Below, in pieces: positions 55,102 through 63,086 of a DNA stretch of 64,000 nucleotides. Source of the stretch: Candidatus Trichofilum aggregatum. Its GTDB lineage: Bacteria; Chloroflexota; Anaerolineae; Promineifilales; Promineifilaceae. The DNA is taken from contig JADJUV010000031.1 in the NCBI GenBank assembly GCA_016716885.1, positions 1 through 64,000 on the forward strand. The letters are read 5' to 3'. A model generated the notes under the pieces. That model was given only the letters and a program-made list of their open reading frames with translations. It did not search any database and was not told the DNA's origin. Position 1 is the first letter of the stretch. Every line of letters begins with the position of its first letter. The translations under genes were made by a program, and so were the position numbers.

Positions 55102-55623
55102 TCAGGTGCGGGGTGGAAAAACCCCTTGCAGAGCAATACAGAAATAGAAGGTCAAATAAGGTTGCATATTGTTGTGCGGTTGATCACCACCCGCGGGGGC
55201 CAACATTTCTGCGGCCATGGTCACTAAATTGCTGTTGGTGGTGGACTGGTAGACATTGGCTCGGCCCATCGTCATCATCGGGCTGGGGCCGAAGTTGTCG
55301 CCAGGGTCTTGTGTGTCGGCACGGAAGGTATGGGTGTGGGCTGGTATTTCTGATTCCAGCAAGCTGACAGTTTCGGAGCCACCGGTTTCGCCGAGATCAT
55401 GAAGAGATAAACCGGGTCCCTGCCCTGGGTGCATGGGAGCACGGCCTTGCAGGTCGGGCAAAGCAAAGTTGCTCTTGCCGTTGCCCCCATAGGTTGTACC
55501 CAGGAGGGAAAACAGAGCCGTATTTTGGCTTAGGGGCATGAGTTGGCCATCACACCAGGCCCAACCATGAGGGGCAAAGTTGAAAGGGAAGATGCGGATT
55601 TCCGCGACAAATGGATCGGCCAT
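55102..55623 (-). CDS. Tail-collar (MdpB-like) protein 3
   Basis: This 173-aa protein has the phage tail-collar fold pattern: FNFAPHGWAWCDGQLMPLSQNTALFSLLGTTYGG, NFALPDLQGRAP, then GETGGSE and EIPAHTH, with the ending QPYLTFYFCIALQGVFPPR. Such proteins (including microcystin-related protein MdpB) are carbohydrate- or surface-related beta structures. No phage structural genes are nearby, so this is a domesticated chromosomal set. AGGAGAATAATC precedes the ATG at 55623. It is the third of three paralogues. Confidence 0.9.
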   Translation of the reverse strand: MADPFVAEIRIFPFNFAPHGWAWCDGQLMPLSQNTALFSLLGTTYGGNGKSNFALPDLQGRAPMHPGQGPGLSLHDLGETGGSETVSLLESEIPAHTHTFRADTQDPGDNFGPSPMMTMGRANVYQSTTNSNLVTMAAEMLAPAGGDQPHNNMQPYLTFYFCIALQGVFPPRT

Positions 55624-55638
55624 GATTATTCTCCTGAG

Positions 55639-56142
55639 TTAGTTAGGGGAAGGGAAAATCCCAAACAGGGAAATGATGAAGTCAACACAGAGGTAAGGCT
55701 GGAAATTGGTATGGGGCTGGCTTCCACCGACAGAGTTGACGGCGTTGGGCGACAGGTTCCCATCTGTATCGGCTTCTACATATAGGCTGACGGAGGGGGA
55801 TTGGGCCAGTAGCTTGCCAGAGGCCTGATTAACCGTGCCACTGCTGGTGGAAGCCAGGAGTGGGTGGGAGTGGGCCGGGGTTTGACTGACCGTGAGGGTG
55901 ATTTCTTCGGCCCCGCCAGTCTCCGCGAGAATAAAACCATTGCCTTGATGGATGGGAATGCGGCCGCGTAGGTCCGGTAACGCGAAAGTGCTTTGCCCAT
56001 CACCGCCATAGGTCGTGCCTATCAACTGAAAGAGCGTTTCGTTCTCGGAAATGGGCAGTAACTGACCCTCACAAAACATCCAGCCAGCAGGGGCAAAGTT
56101 ACCAGCAAACATACGAATTTCACCAACATAGGGTTGTGCCAT
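55639..56142 (-). CDS. Tail-collar (MdpB-like) protein 2
   Basis: This 167-aa paralogue has the same core: NFAPAGWMFCEGQLLPISENETLFQLIGTTYGGDG, FALPDLRGRIPIH, QTPAHSH, and the ending QPYLCVDFIISLFGIFPSPN. Residues between the His motif and the end differ most between the three copies, as expected if they have distinct ligands. It lies 15 bp upstream of copy 3, with AGGAGACGATC before the ATG. Confidence 0.9.
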   Translation of the reverse strand: MAQPYVGEIRMFAGNFAPAGWMFCEGQLLPISENETLFQLIGTTYGGDGQSTFALPDLRGRIPIHQGNGFILAETGGAEEITLTVSQTPAHSHPLLASTSSGTVNQASGKLLAQSPSVSLYVEADTDGNLSPNAVNSVGGSQPHTNFQPYLCVDFIISLFGIFPSPN

Positions 56143-56151
56143 GATCGTCTC

Positions 56152-56649
56152 CTAATTGGGTGAGGGGAATATGCCCTGCAAAGCGATGCAAAAGCTAAGG
56201 GTTAAGAACGGCTGCATGTTTAGATGCGCCTGACTACCACCGGTGTTAGTAATTGTGGATGGTAGCAGGGATGTCAAGTTGGCCGGGTTGGCATACATAT
56301 TGGGCGCATTGCCTAACAGTGCGTTTGTAGGCGATGGGGTATTCGCATCTTGATTTGACGCATTGGCGACATGGGTATGTTGTGGCAGTTCGGCAATGCT
56401 GAGGGTGTGGGCCTGTTCGCCGCCCCGTTCGCCTAATGTGTGACCACTACCGACATGGATGGGGGTGCGGCCGCGTAAGTCCGGCAGCGCAAAATTGACC
56501 CTTCCATCCCCGCCAAAGGTCGTGCCTAACAAGGAAAAGAGGGCCTGGTTCTGATTGATGGGGAGCAATTGTCCATTGCACAACGCCCATCCCCGTGGGG
56601 CAAACACAAAACTCATGATGCGAATTTCTGACAAAAAGGGTTCAGCCAT
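56152..56649 (-). CDS. Tail-collar (MdpB-like) protein 1
   Basis: This 165-aa copy leads the cluster. It reads FAPRGWALCNGQLLPINQNQALFSLLGTTFGGDG, FALPDLRGRTPIH, ELPQHTH, and ends QPFLTLSFCIALQGIFPSPN. I chose ATG 56649, directly preceded by AGGAGAG; a longer frame to 56724 lacks such a site. The operon therefore runs collar 1, collar 2, collar 3, GNAT, DUF6916, with gaps of 9, 15, 51 and 8 bp. Confidence 0.9.
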   Translation of the reverse strand: MAEPFLSEIRIMSFVFAPRGWALCNGQLLPINQNQALFSLLGTTFGGDGRVNFALPDLRGRTPIHVGSGHTLGERGGEQAHTLSIAELPQHTHVANASNQDANTPSPTNALLGNAPNMYANPANLTSLLPSTITNTGGSQAHLNMQPFLTLSFCIALQGIFPSPN

Positions 56650-56755
56650 TGTGGTTCTCTCCTGAAAATGTTCACCTAAAAATGATACATGAGGAAATTT
56701 TGGGGTTTGCTTTTTTGATAACACCTCCCTAACTTGGACAAGCCAGAACTAATAA

Positions 56756-56880
56756 GATTTTTGCCACGATTACACGAATGAGTGCACTGAAAGAAGCCAC
56801 GAATTACACGAATTTTTCTCTGGCGACTTGGCGTCCTTGCGTGTGTTTTTTCAGTAGACTCACAAATTAGTACAAAAGGG
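56756..56880. repeat. Dispersed ACGAATTACACGAATTTTTC repeat
   Basis: Words TTTTTGCCACGATTACACGAATGAGTGCACTGAAAGAAGCCACGAATTACACG and TCTCTGGCGACTTGGCGTCC follow each other. The same set is seen at 14812, 35576 and 57940. It lies upstream of the collar operon. Confidence 0.65.
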
Positions 56881-57050
56881 AAATATTCGTGGCTGATCTT
56901 TCTGGTAAATCGGTCAAGAAGTTGGTTCGTTCGGTACTAACACATCCGCTAAATCAGGGTGCTCGTTTGTATGGACCTGGACTTAAGATGTGGAGTTGTT
57001 ATTTGGCACGGGGACATTATACCGGTAGGTTTTATGACGTTTGTTGTATG

Positions 57051-57356
57051 TTATACAGTACGCCAAATTGATTTGTCGGTGCTGTGGAGATTGAAGCCCA
57101 GACCCATATAGATGAGTTCAACGGTTAAGGCGTCATTGTTACCTGGGGTAATGGTTTGGATGGCATAGATGGAGCCAAAGTCGGTGATTAGCTGCCAGCT
57201 TTTACCCCCATCTGTTGACTCGTAGAGCTTGCCGTCTGCTGTACCGCGATAGAGTCTTCGGCCACTTTGCGCGGCCGCAACGGGTGAAGCCTTTAGGCCC
57301 AATAAGCCAGCCAAAGCCATGGAACCGGCAACCGCAAGAAATTCTCGTCTGTTCAT
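57051..57356 (-). CDS. Small Tat-exported protein with one BNR-like repeat
   Basis: This 101-aa protein has a twin-arginine signal (MNRREFLAVAGSMALAGLLG) and a short beta domain with RLYRGTADGKLYESTDGGKSWQ, the Asp-box of BNR/sialidase-type repeats. Only one blade is present, too little for a propeller, so it may be a fragment or a small adaptor. I chose ATG 57356 with AGGTGTCATC before it; the longer start at 57422 lacks a Tat-type start. There are no genes beside it in the same unit. Confidence 0.7.
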   Translation of the reverse strand: MNRREFLAVAGSMALAGLLGLKASPVAAAQSGRRLYRGTADGKLYESTDGGKSWQLITDFGSIYAIQTITPGNNDALTVELIYMGLGFNLHSTDKSIWRTV

Positions 57357-58082
57357 GATGACACCTGATATTGTGAGGAAAATAGGCCCATTAGGACGGT
57401 ATAGGGACTGTATAATGATCAAGGAAAGAATGATGACCCTGACGTTTACCTGAGTTGATGATCAACGCAAACGCATTCGCGAGTGTAAAACAGTTGCCCG
57501 GTAACGACCATAGTACTTAAGATGAGGGGTTCGCCTGTCAAACAGGCTTACACGATGGAAGTTATTTGCCTGGGTTGGTTTTCAGGGTGTCTGCGACCCG
57601 AATTGCCCTCAGGAATTTTCCATGGTGGGCAGGCCCATCAGGATGGGGAATCGATGGAACTAGGTGAAGTTGGGTATGAACTCTAACGAGTCCCAACTTG
57701 ACCACCTGCAGAAGTTTAACCGCAGATCCTGCGCCTAACGCATTTCTTTAATCAGCGAAAATCGGCGTTATCTCGGATAATCTGATTTATGGCCCTGGAG
57801 ATGAAGGACAGGTAATATGGCTGAGTCATCGTCCAAGATTAACTTAATAGGTTCAAGCTTGAGGATGGAAATACCCAAATAGCCCTTGGGCGATAAACCA
57901 GCAACTCAGGAGATTTACGCGGCCGCGCCGCTTTGACCCTTGAGTTCACGAAAAAAAGCCACGATTTGCACGAATCAACACCAATTTTTCTCTGGTGACC
58001 CGGCGTCCTTTTCGCCTTTTTGTGCGTTGTTTCAGTAGACGCACGATTGTGACATCAGCCAACTATCAATAAGGACAACAGC
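57357..58082. other. Gene-free 726-bp region with dispersed repeats
   Basis: No credible ORF is present. It holds CGCAGATCCTGCGCCTAACGC and AATCAGCGAAAATCGGCG words (57715-57790), the octamer at 57919, and the GAAAAAAAGCCACGATTTGCACGAATC repeat (57945-58050). The PA14 gene starts at 58083 after AAGGA. Confidence 0.5.
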
Positions 58083-59669
58083 ATGAACACCCAGCATAAA
58101 ACATCACGAACCAATAAACGATGGTCCAGGAAGTGGGTTTTTCTCGGCCTACTTTATATGGGTCTGATAATCACAGCCTGTCAGGGAGAAACCGGTTCCC
58201 AAACAGTGCCCACATTGGCCGGGGTGGCTGTTGTGCCCACAGACCCACCCACCTTGCCCGCTACATCGACCTTACCACCCACGTCTACGCCTGTGCCCCA
58301 GTTCACGTCAACGCCCGCGGCCGCGACACCCGAACCAGATGTACTGCCTACCGGAACCCTACCGCCCACCAATATCATCGCTACCCCCATCGTCATTCCC
58401 ACCAATACCCGCTTCCTCCCTACCAACACCCCCCGGGTTCCCACCAACACACCCACCCTGCCGGTCACCTTAACCTTCACCCCCTCACCTACCTTACCCG
58501 CCACCAACACCGCTACCCCTGCCCCTATCACCTGGCGCGGGGAATATTTCCAGAACCGCGATCTCTCCGGCTCGCCAGCCCTTGTTCGTGACGATGCCAC
58601 CTTAACCTTCAGTTGGGGCGAGGGTGGCCCGGCTAGCGGTTTTCCCGGTGACAACTTTTCCGCCCGGTGGACACGCACCGTACAATTTGCCCCCGCCACC
58701 TACCGTTTTTTTGCACGGGCCGATGATGGTGTTCGTATCTGGTTAGATAACGATCAAATTATCAACGAATGGCACGATGCCACGGCTCAGACCTACAGCG
58801 CGGAGCGTACGGTATCAGCCGGAAGCCACACCATCAAGGTGGAGTATTATGAAAACATAGGTAACGCCCAGGTTCAGGTATGGTGGGAGCAGGCGGGGCA
58901 ATTTCCTCAGTGGCGTGGTGAATATTTTGGCGGCACAAACCTGCAAGGGCCAACATTGCTCCTGCGTAATGATGCCGATATTAATTTTAGTTGGGGTGGT
59001 GGTTCCCCAGACTCCAGCCTGCCTGCCGATGAGTTTTCGGTTCGTTGGACCCGTACCTTGAGTTTCAATGCAGCCCGTTACCGTTTTAGTGCCACCGTAG
59101 ATGATGGTGTACGCATTTATGTGGATGGGGTGCTTATCCTGGATGAATGGCGAGATGCCGGTGAACGCACGGTATCGGTAGAACGGACGCTGACGGCGGC
59201 CACCCACCTGGTTCAGGTCGAATATTATGAACGCAGCGGCGATGCCCGCATTCGCGTCTGGTGGGAACCGGTTGATACCAGTCCCTATCCGGATTGGAAG
59301 GGTGAATATTGGAACAACCAAACCCACACAGGTACACCAACCGTCACCCGCAATGATCTGGCGGTTGATTTCAACTGGGGTCAGGGGAGTCCGGCTACGG
59401 GCATACCGGTGGATGGTTTCAGCTCTCGTTGGACCCGTACCGTGACCTTAGAAGGGGGTCGCTATCGCTTTTCCGCTCAGGCCAATGATGGCGTGCGGGT
59501 ATTTGTAGATGGCAACCTCATCATTAACGAATGGTACGCCAGCAATGGCTCGGCTACCCATCAGGTAGAAATTAACCTGACTAGCGGTGCTCACACCATC
59601 CTTGTGGAGCATTATGAAATCGACAATAACGCTCTGATAAAATTCTGGTATGACCGTATTGGCAACTAG
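58083..59669 (+). CDS. Lipoprotein with three PA14 domains
   Basis: This 528-aa surface protein has a lipobox (IITACQ) near residue 33, a Thr/Pro-rich stalk (about 45-150) and three PA14 units of about 120 aa each. Each opens with W(R/K)GEY(F/W) and carries FSARWTRT or similar, ADDGVR(I/V) and a VEYYE-type strand. PA14 beta barrels bind glycans or act in toxins and adhesins. The opening WRGEYF and repeats at about 150, 275 and 405 are near-regular, showing internal duplication. A terminator follows. Confidence 0.9.
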   Translation: MNTQHKTSRTNKRWSRKWVFLGLLYMGLIITACQGETGSQTVPTLAGVAVVPTDPPTLPATSTLPPTSTPVPQFTSTPAAATPEPDVLPTGTLPPTNIIATPIVIPTNTRFLPTNTPRVPTNTPTLPVTLTFTPSPTLPATNTATPAPITWRGEYFQNRDLSGSPALVRDDATLTFSWGEGGPASGFPGDNFSARWTRTVQFAPATYRFFARADDGVRIWLDNDQIINEWHDATAQTYSAERTVSAGSHTIKVEYYENIGNAQVQVWWEQAGQFPQWRGEYFGGTNLQGPTLLLRNDADINFSWGGGSPDSSLPADEFSVRWTRTLSFNAARYRFSATVDDGVRIYVDGVLILDEWRDAGERTVSVERTLTAATHLVQVEYYERSGDARIRVWWEPVDTSPYPDWKGEYWNNQTHTGTPTVTRNDLAVDFNWGQGSPATGIPVDGFSSRWTRTVTLEGGRYRFSAQANDGVRVFVDGNLIINEWYASNGSATHQVEINLTSGAHTILVEHYEIDNNALIKFWYDRIGN

Positions 59670-59680
59670 GAGCCAGAGGG

Positions 59681-59745
59681 AAGAGCGAGAGCGAGAGAAA
59701 AAAGACAGTCCGATCTTTTTCTCTTGCTCTCGATTCTTTTTACAG
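59681..59745 (+). terminator. Rho-independent terminator after the PA14 gene
   Basis: CGAGAGCGAGAGAAAAAAGA pairs imperfectly with TCTTTTTCTCTTGCTCTCG across a nine-base loop; a T-rich tail (ATTCTTTTTAC) follows. It starts 12 bp past the stop. Confidence 0.8.
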
Positions 59746-59850
59746 TTTTGCCGCAGCTTCTTCACAACTTCTACACAATCGTGGGCTATTCTCTGACTAT
59801 GACAGTTGGTTGGTCAGACTGAAAAATAGCAGATGCAAGGAGAATGCACC

Positions 59851-60710
59851 ATGAAAACTTTCTTGAAAATGAGCGGCGTAGCCCTTTTTATTGTGGCCTT
59901 AGTGGTGGTTGTGGGCGCGGGGTTTGCGGCCGCGCAAGCTTTAGACATGACTCCCGGCACCAATAACAGTGCCGCCATCCCTGGACAGAATTCTAATCCC
60001 CGGCAGGCCATGATGGCTAATGGCGGACAAGGTATGATGGCGAACGGGGGTCAGGGCATTATGCCCTTCGATGGCCCTCATCCCGGTGGTCGTGGTTTTG
60101 GCCATGGCCAGGGTTTCATTGATATGAAACCCATCATCGCCGAGGCGTTGGGCATCACGGTAGAAGAGTTGGATGCCGCGCACGCCGATGGTCAACGTTT
60201 ACCCGAACTGGTTGACGAACTGGGTCTGGATTTGGATGCCGTTGAGGCTGACATTCAGGCTGGGTTGACCGCCGCCATTAACCAGGCCGTTACCGATGGC
60301 ACCATTACCCAGGAACAGGCCGACGCCATGCTGGCCCGGATGGAATTGCGGGTATTAGCCCACGAAGTTGTGGACATGCAGGCCATTACCGCCGATGCCC
60401 TGGGCATCACAGTTGAAGATTTAATCGCGGCCCATGCCGACGGGCAGCGTTTGCCGGAACTGGTTGATGAATTGGGGTTGGACCTGGACACCGTTCAGGC
60501 TGACATTCGGGCCGGACGCGAAGCAGCCATTAACCAGGCGTTGGCTGATGGTACGATTACCCAAGAGCAGGCTGACTTGTTGCTGAGCTGAGTCATGGGG
60601 GTATGATGGGCAACGGGCCTCGCGGCCGCGGGCATCATGGTCAAGGACAGGGTAATTGCCCCAACATGACCCCACCCGCCGATGACACCGTGCCTACCGA
60701 CGAAGCCTAA
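59851..60710 (+). CDS. Exported Met/His/Gly-rich protein with duplicated helical domain
   Basis: The first frame (59851-60591) has a signal peptide (about 1-30), a Met/Gly/His-rich stretch (about 53-90, MMANGGQG, GRGFGHGQG) and two copies of a helical unit of about 80 aa. Each unit has ALGITVE(E/D)L..AHADGQRLPELVDELGLDLD and DGTITQEQAD. The frame stops at 60591. Adding one base there continues it to TAA at 60710 as SHGGMMGNGPRGRGHHGQG...CPNMTPP, matching the front Met/His-rich style, so a single-base deletion is likely. It is followed by its own terminator, then by a two-component pair. Such Met/His-rich exported proteins often buffer or sense metals. Start ATG after AAGGAGAATGCACC. Confidence 0.75.
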
Positions 60711-60732
60711 ACTTTGTTTCCCTACTCGTTCC

Positions 60733-60768
60733 ATGGCCGTCACCCCTTCCCGGTGACGGCCATTTTTG
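60733..60768 (+). terminator. Rho-independent terminator of the Met/His-rich gene
   Basis: ATGGCCGTCACC pairs perfectly with GGTGACGGCCAT across a seven-base loop, followed by TTTTTG. It supports the longer end of the Met/His-rich gene at 60710. Confidence 0.9.
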
Positions 60769-60851
60769 CTTAACACCCACCTCTGGTGGATGCCAACAAG
60801 GTACAAGACCAGAAGAACTCGGGGGAACTCTAGGAAGGAACTTTAGGAACT

Positions 60852-60908
60852 CGCCACTCTGCCACTCTGCCACTTTGCCGCCTTGCCACTTTGCCACTCT
60901 GCCCCTTC
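60852..60908. repeat. Tandem CCACTCTG words upstream of a response regulator
   Basis: GCCACTCTG and GCCACTTTG alternate six to seven times in about 55 bp and end directly before the ATG at 60913. Any ribosome site is inside or missing. Confidence 0.7.
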
Positions 60909-60912
60909 CACC

Positions 60913-61596
60913 ATGACCCAATCCATTCTCCTGGTAGACGATGAACCCCGGCTGTTATCTTTAGTTAAAGCCTATCTGATCCAGTCCGGTTATCAGGTGC
61001 TGACGGCTACCAATGGCCGGGAAGCCTTGCTGATTTCTCGGCAGGAAAAACCTGACCTCATCATTTTGGACATTATGATGCCGGAGATGGATGGTTATGA
61101 GTTTATGCGCCTGCACCGGCGAGAACGGAACACGCCCATCATTTTGCTGACAGCGCGGGTGGAAGAGGAAGACAAGGTGATCGGCCTGGAATTGGGGGCC
61201 GATGATTACGTTACCAAACCATTCAGCCCCCGGGAACTGACGGCGCGTGTGCGGGCGCTTCTGCGCCGACTCCAGGCCGAACCGCTAGAACAAGAGGTGT
61301 TGCGAGTTGGGGAGATAACGGTAAACCGGGCTGGTCATCAGGCCAAAGTAGGGGATCGCCTGCTAGACCTGACCCCTTCGGAGTTTGCTTTGCTGGTGGC
61401 TTTGCTCAGCGCACCGGGTCGGGCGTTTAGCCGAGGAGATTTGTTGGCCTATCTGCCCGGTGATAATCTGGAAGGAATGGAGCGGACGGTGGACGCGCAC
61501 ATCAAAAATTTGCGGGCCAAAATGGGTGATGATCCCCGCCAACCTCGTTACATTGAAACGGTCTATGGGCTAGGCTATCGGATGAATGCCCAATAG
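60913..61596 (+). CDS. OmpR-type response regulator
   Basis: This 227-aa regulator has a receiver domain (Asp9, Asp10, phosphoacceptor Asp53 in LIILDIMMPEMDG, Lys in TKPFS) and an OmpR winged-helix domain ending GLGYRMN. I chose ATG 60913 because the earlier frame lies in the tandem repeat. The sensor kinase follows by 46 bp. The pair lies just after the Met/His-rich exported protein, which is a plausible target or auxiliary sensor. Confidence 0.94.
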   Translation: MTQSILLVDDEPRLLSLVKAYLIQSGYQVLTATNGREALLISRQEKPDLIILDIMMPEMDGYEFMRLHRRERNTPIILLTARVEEEDKVIGLELGADDYVTKPFSPRELTARVRALLRRLQAEPLEQEVLRVGEITVNRAGHQAKVGDRLLDLTPSEFALLVALLSAPGRAFSRGDLLAYLPGDNLEGMERTVDAHIKNLRAKMGDDPRQPRYIETVYGLGYRMNAQ

Positions 61597-61642
61597 ACAT
61601 TGTGTCACGTTAACGCCCCAAAACAGGAGATGGTAAACAGGT

Positions 61643-63052
61643 ATGCGGCCGCTAACCTTTAGGCTCGTTCTTTCTTTCAGCGCCGTCAGCATCATGGGCA
61701 TCCTGTTGGGGGCTGTTCGGGCGGGCCTTACTTCCACGCGAGCCTTCGACAAGGTGGTGGAGAACCAGACCGTCAACACGTTGGTCAGTAATCTGGCCGA
61801 TTATTATGCTCGTAACGGCAGTTGGGCCGGGGTAGAGCAAATACTCACGGAACCAAGCGGTCAGGGTATGAGCAATGGTCAGGGTCGGCGCTACGCTTTG
61901 GTCGGTGTTAACGGGCGGATCATTGTGCCGGGGGCGGGTTATCCCAGTGGGGGTAGGCTCACACGAGCGGTCGTCGCTGAAGGGATGCCGATTCGAGTGG
62001 AAGGGCAAGTGGTGGGAACCCTGATGGTGGGCGGTGGGATGATGGGTATGATGGAAACGATGCCCCGGACGCAATTTGATGCGCGGGTGTATCCGGCTTT
62101 GGGGGTGGCAGCGCTGGCCGCGGCCGCGTTAGCTGGCCTGCTCGGTGTTCTCTTAGCCCGTAACCTGACCCGTCCCCTACAAGAATTAACCGCCGCCACC
62201 CGGGCCGTCGCCAGAGGTGAACTGGGGCAAACCGTACCGGTGCGTTCCCAGGACGAGCTTGGCGAGTTGGCCCAGGCGTTTAACCAGATGAACGCGGAGT
62301 TGAGTCGCGGCCGCCAGGTGCGCCGCCAGATGACCGCCGACATTGCCCACGAGTTACGCACGCCGCTCAGCCTCATTCTGGGCCACGCCGAGGCGTTGCA
62401 AGACGGTGTTTTGCCGCCAGACGCCGAGACCTTTGCCATCATTCACGATGAGGCGCGGCGTCTGAACCGGCTGGTAGAAGATTTGCGTACCCTATCACTG
62501 GCCGATGCCGGGGAGTTGTCTTTGTTGATTCGTCCGTCTTCGTCGCACGAGATACTGACAAACGCGGCCGCGTCCTTTCGCTCTCAAGCCCAGCAAAAAC
62601 AGGTAGAGCTACTCACGGAGTTGGAACCCAATTTACCCGATGTGTGGGTGGACCCGGACCGGATGGCCCAGGTGGTGGGGAATCTGCTGGCGAATGCGCT
62701 GCGGTACACCCCGGAACGCGGCCGCGTCACGCTGCGTGCCCGGTTGCGCCCTGATGGGGTGGAGTGGCAGGTGCAGGATAGTGGCCCTGGCATTAACCCG
62801 GATGATTTACCTCACCTGTTTGAACGGTTTTATAAAGCAGATAAGGCTCGCGGCCGCGGTGAAGGTGGCTCCGGGTTGGGGTTAGCGATTGTGCGTTCAA
62901 TGGTAGAAGCGCAGGGGGGGCAGGTGTGGGCCGAAAGCCAACCAGGGGCCGGGGCCACTTTCCATATTGTTGTGCCCATAGAAAAGAGGTTACACAGAGA
63001 GCACAGAGGTGAAGACACAGAGATTCACAGAGAAAAACGAAGTCATTTTTGA
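61643..63052 (+). CDS. HAMP-type sensor histidine kinase
   Basis: This 469-aa kinase has a transmembrane helix (8-30), a periplasmic domain (about 31-150) with a Met/Gly-rich end (MVGGGMMGMMETM, about 128-140), a second helix (150-172), HAMP (172-224), HisKA with His236 (DIAHELRTPL) and HATPase (NLLANALRYTP, GSGLGLAI). The Met/Gly stretch on the outer side suggests Cu or another metal as signal, which fits the neighbouring Met/His-rich protein. The last 21 residues (after VPIEK) come from a dispersed repeat, so the natural end may have been extended. Confidence 0.93.
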   Translation: MRPLTFRLVLSFSAVSIMGILLGAVRAGLTSTRAFDKVVENQTVNTLVSNLADYYARNGSWAGVEQILTEPSGQGMSNGQGRRYALVGVNGRIIVPGAGYPSGGRLTRAVVAEGMPIRVEGQVVGTLMVGGGMMGMMETMPRTQFDARVYPALGVAALAAAALAGLLGVLLARNLTRPLQELTAATRAVARGELGQTVPVRSQDELGELAQAFNQMNAELSRGRQVRRQMTADIAHELRTPLSLILGHAEALQDGVLPPDAETFAIIHDEARRLNRLVEDLRTLSLADAGELSLLIRPSSSHEILTNAAASFRSQAQQKQVELLTELEPNLPDVWVDPDRMAQVVGNLLANALRYTPERGRVTLRARLRPDGVEWQVQDSGPGINPDDLPHLFERFYKADKARGRGEGGSGLGLAIVRSMVEAQGGQVWAESQPGAGATFHIVVPIEKRLHREHRGEDTEIHREKRSHF

Positions 63053-63072
63053 AACCTCTGTGACCCTCAGTA
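62985..63072. repeat. Dispersed CACAGAGAGCACAGAGG repeat overlapping a gene end
   Basis: GGTTACACAGAGAGCACAGAGG, AAGACACAGAGATTCACAGAG and CCTCTGTGACCCTC form a partly inverted set. Its first 65 bp encode the C-terminus of the sensor kinase. Related copies: 8435, 10851, 24905. Confidence 0.7.
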
Positions 63073-63086
63073 TCCCCTCTTTTGGT

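Noticed and set aside
54248..56649. A prophage or tailocin because of tail-collar domains
   Set aside because: There are no sheath, baseplate, capsid, terminase, integrase or holin genes, and the set is interleaved with GNAT and DUF6916 genes.
56889..57071. A 60-aa plus-strand frame between the collar and Tat-protein genes
   Set aside because: It has no ribosome site or recognisable feature and ends inside the opposite-strand gene.
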